This document shows positions 9,446 through 18,833 of a stretch of DNA of 64,000 nucleotides, piece by piece (position 1 is the stretch's first letter; each line of letters begins with the position of its first letter). The notes beneath the pieces are model-generated. The model saw only the letters and a list, made by a program, of their open reading frames with translations, was not told the origin of the DNA and did no database searches. The translations under genes were made by a program, and so were the position numbers. The DNA is from an uncultured Bacteroides sp. (GTDB lineage Bacteria > Bacteroidota > Bacteroidia > Bacteroidales > Bacteroidaceae): the NCBI RefSeq assembly GCF_963677685.1, contig NZ_OY782186.1, forward strand, positions 744,001 through 808,000, read 5' to 3'.

Positions 9446-9475
9446 CAAAAGTAATACATTTCTCTTAAATGCAAA
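9446..9475 (-). promoter_or_regulatory. promoter of the pheA operon
   Basis: On the minus strand TTTG (9475-9472), an 18-bp spacer, then TACTTTTG (9453-9446), close to the Bacteroides consensus TTTG-N19-TAnnTTTG. It is placed about 30 bp before the leader peptide start. Confidence 0.7.
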
Positions 9476-9935
9476 TAAAAAACTATATTTTTTTTGTTTT
9501 GAAGTGAATTAAATATGATTTTGCAAATAGTTAAAGACTTTGTATTACTATAGTATTTCGATTTTTACTAATACCCCTCACTGAGGTCATAGAAAGTGAA
9601 TCATCCATTATGATCCAATTCCCAACTACCATTTGCTTTGGCTGTCGTATGGCAATGAGGTTTTGTCTGTGTCTTGCTAATTTGGGGCTCCTAGATTCGG
9701 GATATTCCACTTTAAACAATGCTTGTGAAAATCCTCTGAAATTGTGAATCGTTTTGAGGTGAGACATAACAGTGGCAAATGTGCAGAAATGCAAAGTATG
9801 GCTTGAGTGAGGTTTCGAGTGAACTCATTCTCTTCAATGGCATTCTTAGGACTTTAATGTCCAGCAAACAATCTTGGCACGGTGCTTTTGTTGGTTGAGG
9901 CTAGGGTTGCTTTCCTAATTCCCTCTTTTCAGATT
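9476..9935. other. intergenic stretch with a doubtful open frame
   Basis: This stretch holds a minus-strand open frame of 87 codons (9531-9794) whose product I do not recognise. It contains SPKLARHRQNLIAIRQPKQ and no domain motif or clear ribosome start context. The base composition is richer in GC than the flanking spacers, so it could be a relic of a lost gene or element. No terminal repeats or RNA gene are visible. Confidence 0.3.
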
Positions 9936-10901
9936 TTAATGTACAAATCCTAAAAGATTATCAAATTTCTCCTTTTGATTATCGAACTGCCCGTTAATAT
10001 TCTCGGCTTGTTTGGAGTTTAATTCCATAGCTGTTTTCATATCTTCTATAGAACCATCCTTGTCCCCATTCAGTAGCTTAGCCCGCCCTCGTTCATGATA
10101 AGCTGTATCGAAATTGGGATTGACTTCAATCGCTTCATCCAGAAGAGAAATAGCATTGTCGAGCTCTTTTCTTGCAATATAGAGCTTTCCAAGAGCTAAA
10201 TAGGCTTGTTCATTAAAGGGATTCAAACTTGTGACTTTACGATAAGTCTCTTCAGCTTCTGTATCCTTGTTGATAGCGCTATAAAGTTTTCCTTGGAGAA
10301 TGAGGGCATTCTCATCATCAGACGCATGGGTTAAAATAGCTTTGATATCTTTTTGAGCCTCTTCGTATTGGTGCATGTCTAACAATATTTCTGCACGCAA
10401 TAACAGAGCTTCTGTAAAATCTTCTTTTTGCAACAATGCTTTAGTGAGATTAGCAATTGCTCCGAGCTCGTCATTCAATCCTTTTTCTGCTTTAGCCAAT
10501 TGATAAAGTGCTGTAGCATTCTCATTTTCTATTTCAACAGCCTTTAGGGCATATTCTCTCATTTCACTGTATGCTTCTTGCATAAAGCAAACGTGGGTCA
10601 GCGTTAGGAATGTTCGGATTATACTAGGTTCAATTGTGATCATCTCTTCTAACGTTTCTCTTGCTTTCTCTAAATTACCTGTTTGTATATATAATTGGCT
10701 GAGGTAATCCATCGTTTCAAAATCTTTTTGAATTTCTAACGCTTTCTGAAAGCATGTCTCGGCATAATCAGTGCGTCCCATACGTGAAGCTCGTAAACCG
10801 TCGTATTTTAATATCTCAAAGTTCTTTTTTGCCTTTTTCAATTCTTCTTCTTCCTGATTGATTTCTTTACCGGTGAAAAGTGATTTAAAGAAGTTGCCCA
10901 T
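9936..10901 (-). CDS. tetratricopeptide repeat protein
   Basis: A cytoplasmic-looking protein of 321 aa without a signal peptide. After a charged N-terminal helix (about residues 10-30) there are seven to eight consecutive TPR-like helix pairs. Examples are MGRTDYAETCFQKALEIQ, GNLEKARETLEEMITIEP, QYEEAQKDIKAIL and ELDNAISLLDEAIEVNPNFD. TPR domains mediate protein contacts; nothing shows the partner. It lies about 75 bp downstream of recQ on the same strand and may be cotranscribed. No more specific function is supported. Confidence 0.85.
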   Translation of the reverse strand: MGNFFKSLFTGKEINQEEEELKKAKKNFEILKYDGLRASRMGRTDYAETCFQKALEIQKDFETMDYLSQLYIQTGNLEKARETLEEMITIEPSIIRTFLTLTHVCFMQEAYSEMREYALKAVEIENENATALYQLAKAEKGLNDELGAIANLTKALLQKEDFTEALLLRAEILLDMHQYEEAQKDIKAILTHASDDENALILQGKLYSAINKDTEAEETYRKVTSLNPFNEQAYLALGKLYIARKELDNAISLLDEAIEVNPNFDTAYHERGRAKLLNGDKDGSIEDMKTAMELNSKQAENINGQFDNQKEKFDNLLGFVH

Positions 10902-10975
10902 GTGATTTTATTTATTTTAAGTTTACGGACAAAAATAATGAATAATGTTGGCTGATGATGCGCGAAAGCTCTTTT

Positions 10976-12892
10976 TTATTCTAATTTTTTTCTAGAGAAG
11001 AGCATTCCGTCTTTCATTTCTAATTTTTTTTCATTGAGAAGATCTTGGATGATTAAGCTTAGATGATCTTTTTCTATTGTTGGGATATGTTGTAAAAGAT
11101 CTGCAGGAGTTAATGCTTGCTGATGAAGGCATTCTAATATTTGTGCTTTTAGATCGGCTGATGTTTTTTTTGAAAAATGTTTTACTCCTTTTTTATTAAT
11201 ACAATTATCACATTGTCCACAGTCGTGTGCGTTATTCTCTCCAAAATAATGAAGTAATATCCGACTTCGACAAGCAACGTCTGAAGTGACATATTCTAGC
11301 ATAGCTTTGATGCGAGATTGATAGCGTTCTTTCCGTTCTTCATATACTGTTCGGTTGATTTCAAGGTAGCGTAGCTCTACTCGTTCGCGTGTGTATATAA
11401 TATAAGGTGTTTTTTTGCGGGGGATATAATCTAAAATACGCCTTTTGTTGAGCATTTTTAGAAGCTCATATACTTCTTGTTGAGTAAGCCCTGAACGCAT
11501 AGCTAGTGATTCTTCATGAATGTAAGCATAGTCAGTGAATACTCCGGTATACGAACGGAGTATGGTTTGTATAAGTGTATCAGCTTCAGCACCCATTTCT
11601 TGAAATTTGTATAATTCATCACGTCTGATGGTGAAGAGTAACCTTGATGCATTATCTTGTTCTGAGGTATATTCAATGTATCCGGCTTGAGTAAGGATTT
11701 TAAGTGCGCTGTCAGCTGGCACAGGAAAATGTTTGAATTTGCGACAAAACTCCTCTAAATTAAAGTCGAACATACATCCTAGGCCATCTCCCATGGCCAT
11801 TTGATAGAAAAAATTAATCTGTTCGTATACTTTCTTGATATATTCTTTTTCAGGGAAAGTGTCGGCTATGCGTTTTTTAAGTGATGCTTTGTCGGAGGTA
11901 GAGTATAAGATGATGGCATAAGCCTTCTTACCATCTCTTCCTCCTCGTCCGGCTTCCTGAAAATAGGCTTCTGGTGAATCTGGTAAATCAATGTGTATTA
12001 CAATGCGTACATCGGGTTTATCAATTCCCATGCCAAAAGCATTGGTTGCTACCATAATTCGACATTCGCCACTTTGCCATTTCTTCTGCCTGAGATCTTT
12101 TACATCGTTATTCAATCCTGCGTGATAGAAATTGGCGCTGATGCCTTCATGTTGTAGAAGTTCTGTGATTTCTTTGGTTTTTCTTCGGTTACGAACATAT
12201 ACGATGGCACTTCCGTTCATCCGGTTGAGAATATGAAGTAATTCCCCGGTTTTGTTGTCTGTCTTGCGAACGATATATGCTAGGTTTTGCCTTTCGAAAC
12301 TCATCTGAAATACATTTTCTTCCTTGAAATGAAGTTTCAATTGTATATCTTTCACAACCGCAGGGGTAGCTGTTGCTGTAAGTGCTAGCACAGGTATGCT
12401 AGGTAAGAGGTTTCTTATTTCTGCAATTTTAAGGTATGCGGGACGAAAGTCATATCCCCATTGGGAAATACAGTGACTCTCGTCAACAGTAATCATACTA
12501 ACTTTCATGGAGCGTAGCTTGGCCCGAAAAATATCTGTATCTAAGCGCTCAGGGGAAATATATAAAAACTTATAATCTCCGAAAATACAATTTTCTAAAG
12601 CAACAATAATTTCTTGCCTCGTCATTCCGGAATAAACAGCAACAGCTTTAATTTCTCGGCTTTTCAAGTTTTCGACTTGATCTTTCATTAGGGCAATGAG
12701 AGGGGTTATTACCAAACACAGCCCCTCTTGGGCTAAAGCCGGAACTTGAAAAGTGATAGATTTGCCACCACCGGTAGGCATTAACCCTAATGTGTCTTTG
12801 CCTTGTCCGATGCTAGTGATAATATCTTCCTGTAAATCTCGGAAAGTGTCGTAGCCCCAATAACGTTTTAGTATTTCATGATAAATACTCAC
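10976..12892 (-). CDS. recQ: ATP-dependent DNA helicase RecQ
   Basis: A 3'-5' superfamily 2 helicase in recombination and fork repair. Walker A is PTGGGKSITFQ, the DExH box is VDESHCISQWGYDFRP, motif V/VI includes ATNAFGMGIDKPD and QEAGRGGRDG. The RecQ-Ct zinc site follows (CRSRILLHYFG, then CGQCDNC), then a winged helix. I see no HRDC domain; the C terminus ends in a short winged-helix-like segment. The start codon overlaps the recJ stop by 4 bp, so the two are translationally coupled. Confidence 0.95.
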   Translation of the reverse strand: MSIYHEILKRYWGYDTFRDLQEDIITSIGQGKDTLGLMPTGGGKSITFQVPALAQEGLCLVITPLIALMKDQVENLKSREIKAVAVYSGMTRQEIIVALENCIFGDYKFLYISPERLDTDIFRAKLRSMKVSMITVDESHCISQWGYDFRPAYLKIAEIRNLLPSIPVLALTATATPAVVKDIQLKLHFKEENVFQMSFERQNLAYIVRKTDNKTGELLHILNRMNGSAIVYVRNRRKTKEITELLQHEGISANFYHAGLNNDVKDLRQKKWQSGECRIMVATNAFGMGIDKPDVRIVIHIDLPDSPEAYFQEAGRGGRDGKKAYAIILYSTSDKASLKKRIADTFPEKEYIKKVYEQINFFYQMAMGDGLGCMFDFNLEEFCRKFKHFPVPADSALKILTQAGYIEYTSEQDNASRLLFTIRRDELYKFQEMGAEADTLIQTILRSYTGVFTDYAYIHEESLAMRSGLTQQEVYELLKMLNKRRILDYIPRKKTPYIIYTRERVELRYLEINRTVYEERKERYQSRIKAMLEYVTSDVACRSRILLHYFGENNAHDCGQCDNCINKKGVKHFSKKTSADLKAQILECLHQQALTPADLLQHIPTIEKDHLSLIIQDLLNEKKLEMKDGMLFSRKKLE

Positions 12893-14607
12893 TCTGCTGG
12901 TTTGATATCTTCTATTTGCAATTGCACTTCTCCATGTCTGTGACTGTTTTCTTCAATTGTATAGCAGATGTTAAATGAACGTTTCGTTTTGATATAGCGT
13001 ACTTGCGAACTTTGTCCAAAGGCTATACCGTTCATTACCTTGTTTGACTTATTATCTACTAATTCTAATTTGATATGCTCCTGACCGCGTCCTACAACTT
13101 TACTTGTACCATAGTCGTATACATGATGTGTGCAAAAAATAGGTTTATGATTTTCGGGGCCAAAAGGATTGAACTTTTTTAAATCATTGAAAAACTTCGA
13201 ACTGATATCTTTAAAATCTATCTCTGCGTCAATGTTGATCACTGAGAACGTTTGTTCCGGCAAGATATGTTGGGATACAAATTGCTCAAAGCGTTCTGTG
13301 AAAGCTTCTACTTTTTCTATTTTCATAGAAAGACCGGCGGCATAAGTGTGCCCGCCAAAACTTTCCAATAAATCACGACAATGTTCGACAGCTTTATAAA
13401 CGTCAAATCCTGAAACGGAACGGGCGGATCCTGTGGCCATATCGTCTGTACGAGTTAATACTACTGCTGGACGAAAATAGACTTCTGTAAGTCTGGATGC
13501 TACTATACCGATAACTCCTTTATGCCAATCTTCATTATATAAAACAATAGAACGTCTTTCAGATAAACCTTGCAGATTAGATACAATCTGATTGGCTTCT
13601 TCCGTCATTGTTTTATCAAGATCTTTGCGGGTTTCATTGTATTGGTTTATTTGATTGCTCTTTTCCAGCGCTATTGAAAAATCTTTTTCAGTTAATAGAT
13701 CAACGGCTTTCTTTCCGTTTTGTATTCGTCCGGATGCATTGATTCTTGGTCCTATTTTAAAGACAATGTCACTGACTGTAATATCTTTGTCGGATAGTCC
13801 GCATACGTCTATAATAGCTTTTAGTCCTACACTAGGGTTACTATTCAGTTGTTTAAGACCATGATAAGTCAAAATGCGGTTTTCTCCCATTATGGGGACA
13901 ATATCTGAAGCTACACTGACTGCTACCAAATCAAGCAAAGGAATTAAATCTTGAAAATCAATACCATTGTTAATGGCAAAAGCCTGCATGAATTTGAATC
14001 CTACTCCACATCCAGAAAGGTGAGGGTAGGGATAGGTGTTGTCAAGTCGTTTTGCATTTAAAATAGCTACTGCCGGAGGAAGTATATCATCAGGAACATG
14101 ATGGTCACAGATGATAAACTCTATTCCTTTCTCTTTTGCATAAGTGATTTCATCAACAGCTTTAATGCCGCAATCAAGTACGATTATAAGCTTTACCCCA
14201 GTTTCTACAGCATAGTTTATACCTTGTCTTGAAACTCCATAACCTTCGTTGTATCTGTCTGGAATATAGTAGTCAATATTCGAGTAGAACTGTTGAATAA
14301 ACTTGTATACTAAAGCTACCGCCGTAGTTCCGTCTACATCATAATCTCCATAAATCAAAATGCGCTCTTTCTTTCCCATTGCCTTGTTTAGGCGCTCCAC
14401 TGCAATATCCATATCTTGCATAAGAAATGGATCGTGCAAATCAGATAATTGCGGACGGAAGAATCTTCTTGCTTCATTTGCACTTGTGATTCCTCGTTGC
14501 AACAGCAAGCGGCTAAGAATAGGATTAATATCCAACTCTTGAGCCAAGTTCCGGCTAATCTGTTCTTGTTCGGGTGTAATGGGTTGATAGTTCCATTTGT
14601 GGTTCAT
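12889..14607 (-). CDS. recJ: single-stranded-DNA-specific exonuclease RecJ
   Basis: A 5'-3' ssDNA exonuclease that works with RecQ in RecF-type recombination and repair. DHH phosphoesterase motifs are IYGDYDVDGTTA, LDCGIKA, ICDHHVPDD and the GCGVGFKF turn. The DHHA1 part shows GSARSVSGFDVYKA and FGGHTYAAGLSM. A C-terminal OB-like domain follows. The 572 aa are typical. It is the first gene of the recJ-recQ unit; the pairing of these two genes supports a joint role at stalled forks. Confidence 0.95.
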   Translation of the reverse strand: MNHKWNYQPITPEQEQISRNLAQELDINPILSRLLLQRGITSANEARRFFRPQLSDLHDPFLMQDMDIAVERLNKAMGKKERILIYGDYDVDGTTAVALVYKFIQQFYSNIDYYIPDRYNEGYGVSRQGINYAVETGVKLIIVLDCGIKAVDEITYAKEKGIEFIICDHHVPDDILPPAVAILNAKRLDNTYPYPHLSGCGVGFKFMQAFAINNGIDFQDLIPLLDLVAVSVASDIVPIMGENRILTYHGLKQLNSNPSVGLKAIIDVCGLSDKDITVSDIVFKIGPRINASGRIQNGKKAVDLLTEKDFSIALEKSNQINQYNETRKDLDKTMTEEANQIVSNLQGLSERRSIVLYNEDWHKGVIGIVASRLTEVYFRPAVVLTRTDDMATGSARSVSGFDVYKAVEHCRDLLESFGGHTYAAGLSMKIEKVEAFTERFEQFVSQHILPEQTFSVINIDAEIDFKDISSKFFNDLKKFNPFGPENHKPIFCTHHVYDYGTSKVVGRGQEHIKLELVDNKSNKVMNGIAFGQSSQVRYIKTKRSFNICYTIEENSHRHGEVQLQIEDIKPAE

Positions 14608-14861
14608 TTTATATATTGTTTTTTCTTTCTTTCTTCTCCAAGAGATAGCGAGAAATATCTCTCGCCAACGGTTGGTAAAAGTACGAAAAAAAACAATAGG
14701 GAAGAGGTGAGATAGGAAATATTTAAAAATACATTTGTAACATCTAGATAAAAAGATGTTTCCGATAGCCTGATAATGAGCTTAATAGATATGTTAATAT
14801 GTGTTGGCTTTCTTAAGTCGATTAAAATAAGGCTTTTAGAACTTAGCTTGCATGAAGATGG

Positions 14862-15305
14862 CTAATAATGGGTGGCATATTTCCTTAAGTCCTTTCCTTC
14901 AAAGCGGCAAATAGCTTCTTTCCAATCTTCGTCTAGTTCCTTAGACTGATTCTTCTCAAGATCAAAAGTAACCATTACGGATTTACAAATACATTTTACT
15001 TCTTTAGTTTCTGTTTGGATGACTCGTTGAAATAGGTGAAAACTTTTGTGACCTATTTCATATACAGCGGTCTCTACTGCAATATTGTCGCTGGGAAGAA
15101 TTTGTGATAAAAAATTAGCTTCAATATTGACGACAACAATTCCGTCTTTTCCCCAATCAACATGAGGGCAAACAGATGCAAAATACTCAGTTTTTCCTAA
15201 ATCATAAAAAGTAAAATAGACTGCGTTGTTTACGTGTCCAAATTTATCTATATCATTAAACCGTAATTGTATAGGTAAAGTATGGTGAAATTCAATTTCT
15301 TCCAT
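14862..15305 (-). CDS. acyl-CoA thioesterase, hotdog fold (YbgC/4HBT type)
   Basis: The protein of 147 aa has the 4HBT signature LRFNDIDKFGHVNNAVYFTFYD, in which the Asp of DKFGHVNN is the usual catalytic residue, and the central hotdog helix. It probably hydrolyses an acyl-CoA or acyl-ACP in the cytosol; the substrate is not evident. It is transcribed divergently from tsaC, and a -7 box for it lies at 15337-15344. The last 25 residues are variable. Confidence 0.85.
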   Translation of the reverse strand: MEEIEFHHTLPIQLRFNDIDKFGHVNNAVYFTFYDLGKTEYFASVCPHVDWGKDGIVVVNIEANFLSQILPSDNIAVETAVYEIGHKSFHLFQRVIQTETKEVKCICKSVMVTFDLEKNQSKELDEDWKEAICRFEGKDLRKYATHY

Positions 15306-15336
15306 TAGTTTTCTCTTAAACGTTTCAATTGTCGGG

Positions 15337-15353
15337 CAAAAGTACTATTTTTG
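15337..15353. promoter_or_regulatory. divergent promoter pair, thioesterase and tsaC
   Basis: TACTTTTG on the minus strand (15344-15337) and TATTTTTG on the plus strand (15346-15353) are back to back. If the plus-strand box is used, transcription would begin near 15360. That is after the ATG at 15355 and favours the tsaC start at 15385. Confidence 0.5.
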
Positions 15354-15384
15354 CATGTCATTCAATATACAATATCCTAAAGAA

Positions 15385-15948
15385 ATGATAGAAGATATAA
15401 AAAAAGCTTGCCAAGTGATGAGCGAAGGTGGCGTGATTCTTTATCCCACCGACACCATTTGGGGAATCGGATGTGATGCGACTAATCCGGATGCAGTTCG
15501 TAAGGTTTACGAGATTAAACAACGTGCTGACAGCAAAGCGATGCTGGTACTGGTAGATTCGTCTGTGAAAGTGGACTTTTATGTGGATGCTCCTCCGCCT
15601 ATTGTTTGGGATCTGATAGAGTTAGCGGATAAACCTTTGACTATTATTTACTCCAATGCGCGAAATTTAGCTTCTAATTTGTTGGCAGAAGATGGTAGTA
15701 TTGGCATAAGGATAACCAATGAGAATTTTTCCCGCCAACTTTGCCAACGCTTTAGAAAAGCTATTGTTTCCACATCAGCCAACATTAGCGGTCAACCTTC
15801 TCCAGCTAACTTTAGCGAAGTAAGCGAGGAGATAAAATCACTGGTTGATTATGTTGTTACGTTCCGTCAAGAGGATATGAGTTCTCCTAGACCATCGAGT
15901 ATTATAAAAATAGATGAAGCAGGGAGAATAAAAATTATTCGGGAATAG
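15385..15948 (+). CDS. tsaC: L-threonylcarbamoyladenylate synthase (Sua5/YrdC family)
   Basis: Makes threonylcarbamoyl-AMP from threonine, bicarbonate and ATP for the t6A37 modification of ANN-decoding tRNAs. Motifs are ILYPTDTIWGIGCDA, RADSKAMLVLVDS, KPLTIIYSNA and STSANISGQP, all of the YrdC fold. I choose the ATG at 15385 (MIEDIKKACQVM) because of the promoter box at 15346-15353; the ATG at 15355 would add ten residues. The 187 aa are the short TsaC form without the Sua5 C-terminal domain. The t6A methylthiotransferase mtaB is also in this window. Confidence 0.9.
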   Translation: MIEDIKKACQVMSEGGVILYPTDTIWGIGCDATNPDAVRKVYEIKQRADSKAMLVLVDSSVKVDFYVDAPPPIVWDLIELADKPLTIIYSNARNLASNLLAEDGSIGIRITNENFSRQLCQRFRKAIVSTSANISGQPSPANFSEVSEEIKSLVDYVVTFRQEDMSSPRPSSIIKIDEAGRIKIIRE

Positions 15949-15995
15949 ATAAGGAATGCAATCCTTTATTGTTAAAGGAGAAGTTTTGATAGATT

Positions 15996-17789
15996 ATGAA
16001 GAAGAAAGAAGATATCAGTTTCGTTCAGCGCTTAGTTCTTTGGCGTGAAAATAAAATTAAAGAAAAACATTTTATTCTTATGCTAAGCTTTGTGGTAGGT
16101 ATTCTCACAGCTTTAGGCGCTTTGTTTTTAAAATATCTTATAGAATTAATCAAGAATTTCTTGACAGATAACTTTGATATTACTGCCGCTAATTACCTTT
16201 ATCTTGTTTACCCAGTCGTGGGTATTTTCCTTTCAGGATTGTTTGTTCGTTATGTTGTTAAGGATGATATTAGTCATGGAGTGACTAAAATCCTTTATGC
16301 TATTTCTCGTCGTCAAGGACGTATTAAACGCCATAACATTTGGTCATCTATTTTGGCTAGTGCTCTCACTATTGGCTTTGGTGGTTCGGTGGGTGCTGAG
16401 TCTCCTGTCGTTTTAACAGGTTCAGCAATAGGTTCTAATTTGGGTAGTTTCTTTAAGATGGAACAACGTACCTTGATGCTTTTGGTTGGTTGCGGAGCCG
16501 GTGGAGCTATTGCGGGGATTTTTAAGGCTCCTATCGCTGGATTAGTTTTTACTATTGAAGTTTTGATGATCGATTTAACGATGTCTTCTCTACTTCCGCT
16601 TTTAATCTCTTCTGTTACTGCTGCTACGGTTTCTTATATCGTAACGGGGCAAGAAGCTATGTTCAAATTTCATATGGACGAACCATTTGCTTTGGGACGC
16701 ATTCCATATGTAATTCTTTTAGGTATATTTTGCGGGCTGGTTTCTCTCTATTTTACCAGAGCAATGGATTCTGTGGAGGGAGTGTTTAGTAGATATAAAA
16801 GACCTTTCCAGAAACTTGCTTTAGGGGGTATCATACTTAGCGTGTTGATCTTTCTTTTCCCATCACTTTATGGTGAAGGTTATGATACGATTGACTTGTT
16901 GCTAAATGGTGTGAACAATGCAGATTGGAATATGGTAATGAATAATTCTATGTTTTATGGATATGGCAATTTGTTACTTGTTTATTTGATATTGGTTGTG
17001 CTGTTTAAAGTCTTTGCTTCTAGTGCCACAAATGGAGGTGGTGGTTGCGGTGGTATATTTGCTCCTTCTTTGTTCTTAGGATGTATTGCAGGTTTTATAT
17101 TCTCTCATTTTGCTAATCAATTAGGCTTTTTACCAGGTTTGCCTGAAAAGAATTTTGCTTTAATGGGGATGGCTGGTATAATGAGTGGAGTAATGCATGC
17201 GCCGTTGACTGGAGTTTTTCTTATTGCTGAATTAACAGGTGGATATGATTTGTTTTTGCCTTTGATGATTGCTTCGGTAAGTTCTTATTTGACCATTATC
17301 GTGTTCGAACCACATAGTATTTACTCTATGCGTTTAGCTAAAAGAGGCGAACTTCTTACACACCATAAAGATAAAGCGGTTCTTACTTTAATGAAGATGG
17401 AGAATGTGGTTGAGAAAGATTTTGTAACAGTACACCCTGAAATGGATCTTGGGGAATTGGTAAAAGCTATTTCTGCATCGCACCGCAATGTGTTCCCTGT
17501 GGTAGATAATGCCGGAGTTTTGTTAGGAGTAGTGCTGTTAGATGATATTCGTAACATTATGTTTAGACAAGAACTATATCACCGTTTTACCGTTAATAAG
17601 TTGATGACTTACGTGCCTGCACGACTTTATAATACGGATAGTATGGAACAGGTTATGCGAACTTTTGATGATACAAAGGCATGGAACTTGCCCGTTGTGG
17701 ATAGTAATGGTAAATATTTGGGTTTTGTGTCTAAATCTAAAATCTTTAATTCTTACCGTCAGGTGCTCGTTCATTTTTCTGAAGATTAA
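15996..17789 (+). CDS. ClC-family chloride channel or transporter with CBS domains
   Basis: An inner-membrane protein of 597 aa. About ten membrane segments span residues 25-440, followed by two CBS domains (about 460-597; HRNVFPVVDNAGVLLGVV and AWNLPVVDSNGKYLGFV) that usually bind adenine nucleotides. The gating glutamate is present in GGSVGAESPVVLTG. The position of the internal proton glutamate of E. coli ClcA (second E of IIEE) is valine here (FTIEVLMID), as in channel-type ClCs. So passive chloride conduction is more likely than H+/Cl- exchange; that is inference. It is followed 9 bp later by fmt. Confidence 0.9.
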   Translation: MKKKEDISFVQRLVLWRENKIKEKHFILMLSFVVGILTALGALFLKYLIELIKNFLTDNFDITAANYLYLVYPVVGIFLSGLFVRYVVKDDISHGVTKILYAISRRQGRIKRHNIWSSILASALTIGFGGSVGAESPVVLTGSAIGSNLGSFFKMEQRTLMLLVGCGAGGAIAGIFKAPIAGLVFTIEVLMIDLTMSSLLPLLISSVTAATVSYIVTGQEAMFKFHMDEPFALGRIPYVILLGIFCGLVSLYFTRAMDSVEGVFSRYKRPFQKLALGGIILSVLIFLFPSLYGEGYDTIDLLLNGVNNADWNMVMNNSMFYGYGNLLLVYLILVVLFKVFASSATNGGGGCGGIFAPSLFLGCIAGFIFSHFANQLGFLPGLPEKNFALMGMAGIMSGVMHAPLTGVFLIAELTGGYDLFLPLMIASVSSYLTIIVFEPHSIYSMRLAKRGELLTHHKDKAVLTLMKMENVVEKDFVTVHPEMDLGELVKAISASHRNVFPVVDNAGVLLGVVLLDDIRNIMFRQELYHRFTVNKLMTYVPARLYNTDSMEQVMRTFDDTKAWNLPVVDSNGKYLGFVSKSKIFNSYRQVLVHFSED

Positions 17790-17804
17790 TTATATTCAAT
17801 GCTT

Positions 17805-18782
17805 ATGTTAGAGAAGAGAGATTTGAGAATTGTATATATGGGTACTCCCGAGTTTGCTGTCGAACCACTCCGCTGCTTGTTGGAAGGGGGATATAATGTA
17901 GTGGGAGTTATTACGATGCCTGATAAACCTGCTGGTCGAGGGCATAAATTGCAATTTTCTCCGGTTAAGCAATATGCATTGGAGAATGGATTGCAGTTGT
18001 TGCAACCAGAGAAACTCAAAGATGAGGCTTTTGTGGAAGCTTTGCGTCAATGGAAAGCTGATTTGCAAATCGTTGTTGCTTTTCGAATGCTCCCCGAAAT
18101 TGTTTGGGGAATGCCACGATTGGGAACATTTAATCTTCACGCTTCTCTCCTTCCACAATATAGGGGAGCGGCTCCAATAAACTGGGCCGTTATAAACGGA
18201 GATACAGAGACGGGTATTACTACGTTCTTTTTAACTCATGAAATTGATACCGGAGCTGTTATTCAGCAAGTGCCTGTTCCTATTGCCGATACGGATAATG
18301 TAGGGATCGTACATGACAAGTTGATGACACTTGGAGGTCAGTTGGTGGTCGAAACGGTGGAAGCGATTTTGCAGGATACTGTGAAACCTATGCCACAAGA
18401 ACAGATGGCTGTAATAGGAAAGTTGCTCCCTGCCCCTAAGATCTTTAAAGATACTTGCCGCATAGATTGGCATCTTTCAACAAAACGAGTCTATGATTTT
18501 ATCCGTGGATTATCTCCTTATCCTGCTGCATGGACAGTAATGCAAGCTCCCGATGGAGGAGAAACTATTGTGAAGATATTCGATTCGGAGAAAATCACTC
18601 AGAGTCATGAACTTGCTCCCGGAGCAATTGTTACTGATGGTAAGAGCTATATAAAAGTGGCTACTTCAGATGGCTTTATAGCTTTAAAATCGCTACAGCT
18701 TCCTGGTAAAAAACGGCTTAGAACGGATGAACTTCTAAGAGGTTTTAAGTTGACAGACGATTTTGTTATGAAAATGGAATGA
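17805..18782 (+). CDS. fmt: methionyl-tRNA formyltransferase
   Basis: Formylates initiator Met-tRNA with 10-formyl-tetrahydrofolate. The N-terminal Rossmann domain starts with IVYMGTPEFAVEPL. The active site includes NLHASLLPQYRGAAPINW (Asn, His and the SLLP loop) and the Asp of HEIDTGAV. The C-terminal tRNA-binding domain follows from about residue 205. The second ATG (17805) leaves a 325-aa protein of usual length; 17799 adds two residues. It lies 15 bp after the ClC gene and before rpe. Confidence 0.95.
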   Translation: MLEKRDLRIVYMGTPEFAVEPLRCLLEGGYNVVGVITMPDKPAGRGHKLQFSPVKQYALENGLQLLQPEKLKDEAFVEALRQWKADLQIVVAFRMLPEIVWGMPRLGTFNLHASLLPQYRGAAPINWAVINGDTETGITTFFLTHEIDTGAVIQQVPVPIADTDNVGIVHDKLMTLGGQLVVETVEAILQDTVKPMPQEQMAVIGKLLPAPKIFKDTCRIDWHLSTKRVYDFIRGLSPYPAAWTVMQAPDGGETIVKIFDSEKITQSHELAPGAIVTDGKSYIKVATSDGFIALKSLQLPGKKRLRTDELLRGFKLTDDFVMKME

Positions 18783-18798
18783 CTTATTCCTTTTTAGT

Positions 18799-18806
18799 TA
18801 CATTTG
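18799..18806 (+). promoter_or_regulatory. rpe promoter, -7 box
   Basis: TACATTTG fits TAnnTTTG. Transcription would start near 18813, so the rpe start must be 18834 and not the ATG-like codon at 18804. Confidence 0.55.
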
Positions 18807-18833
18807 TATTATAAACTATTATTCTGTGAAAAT

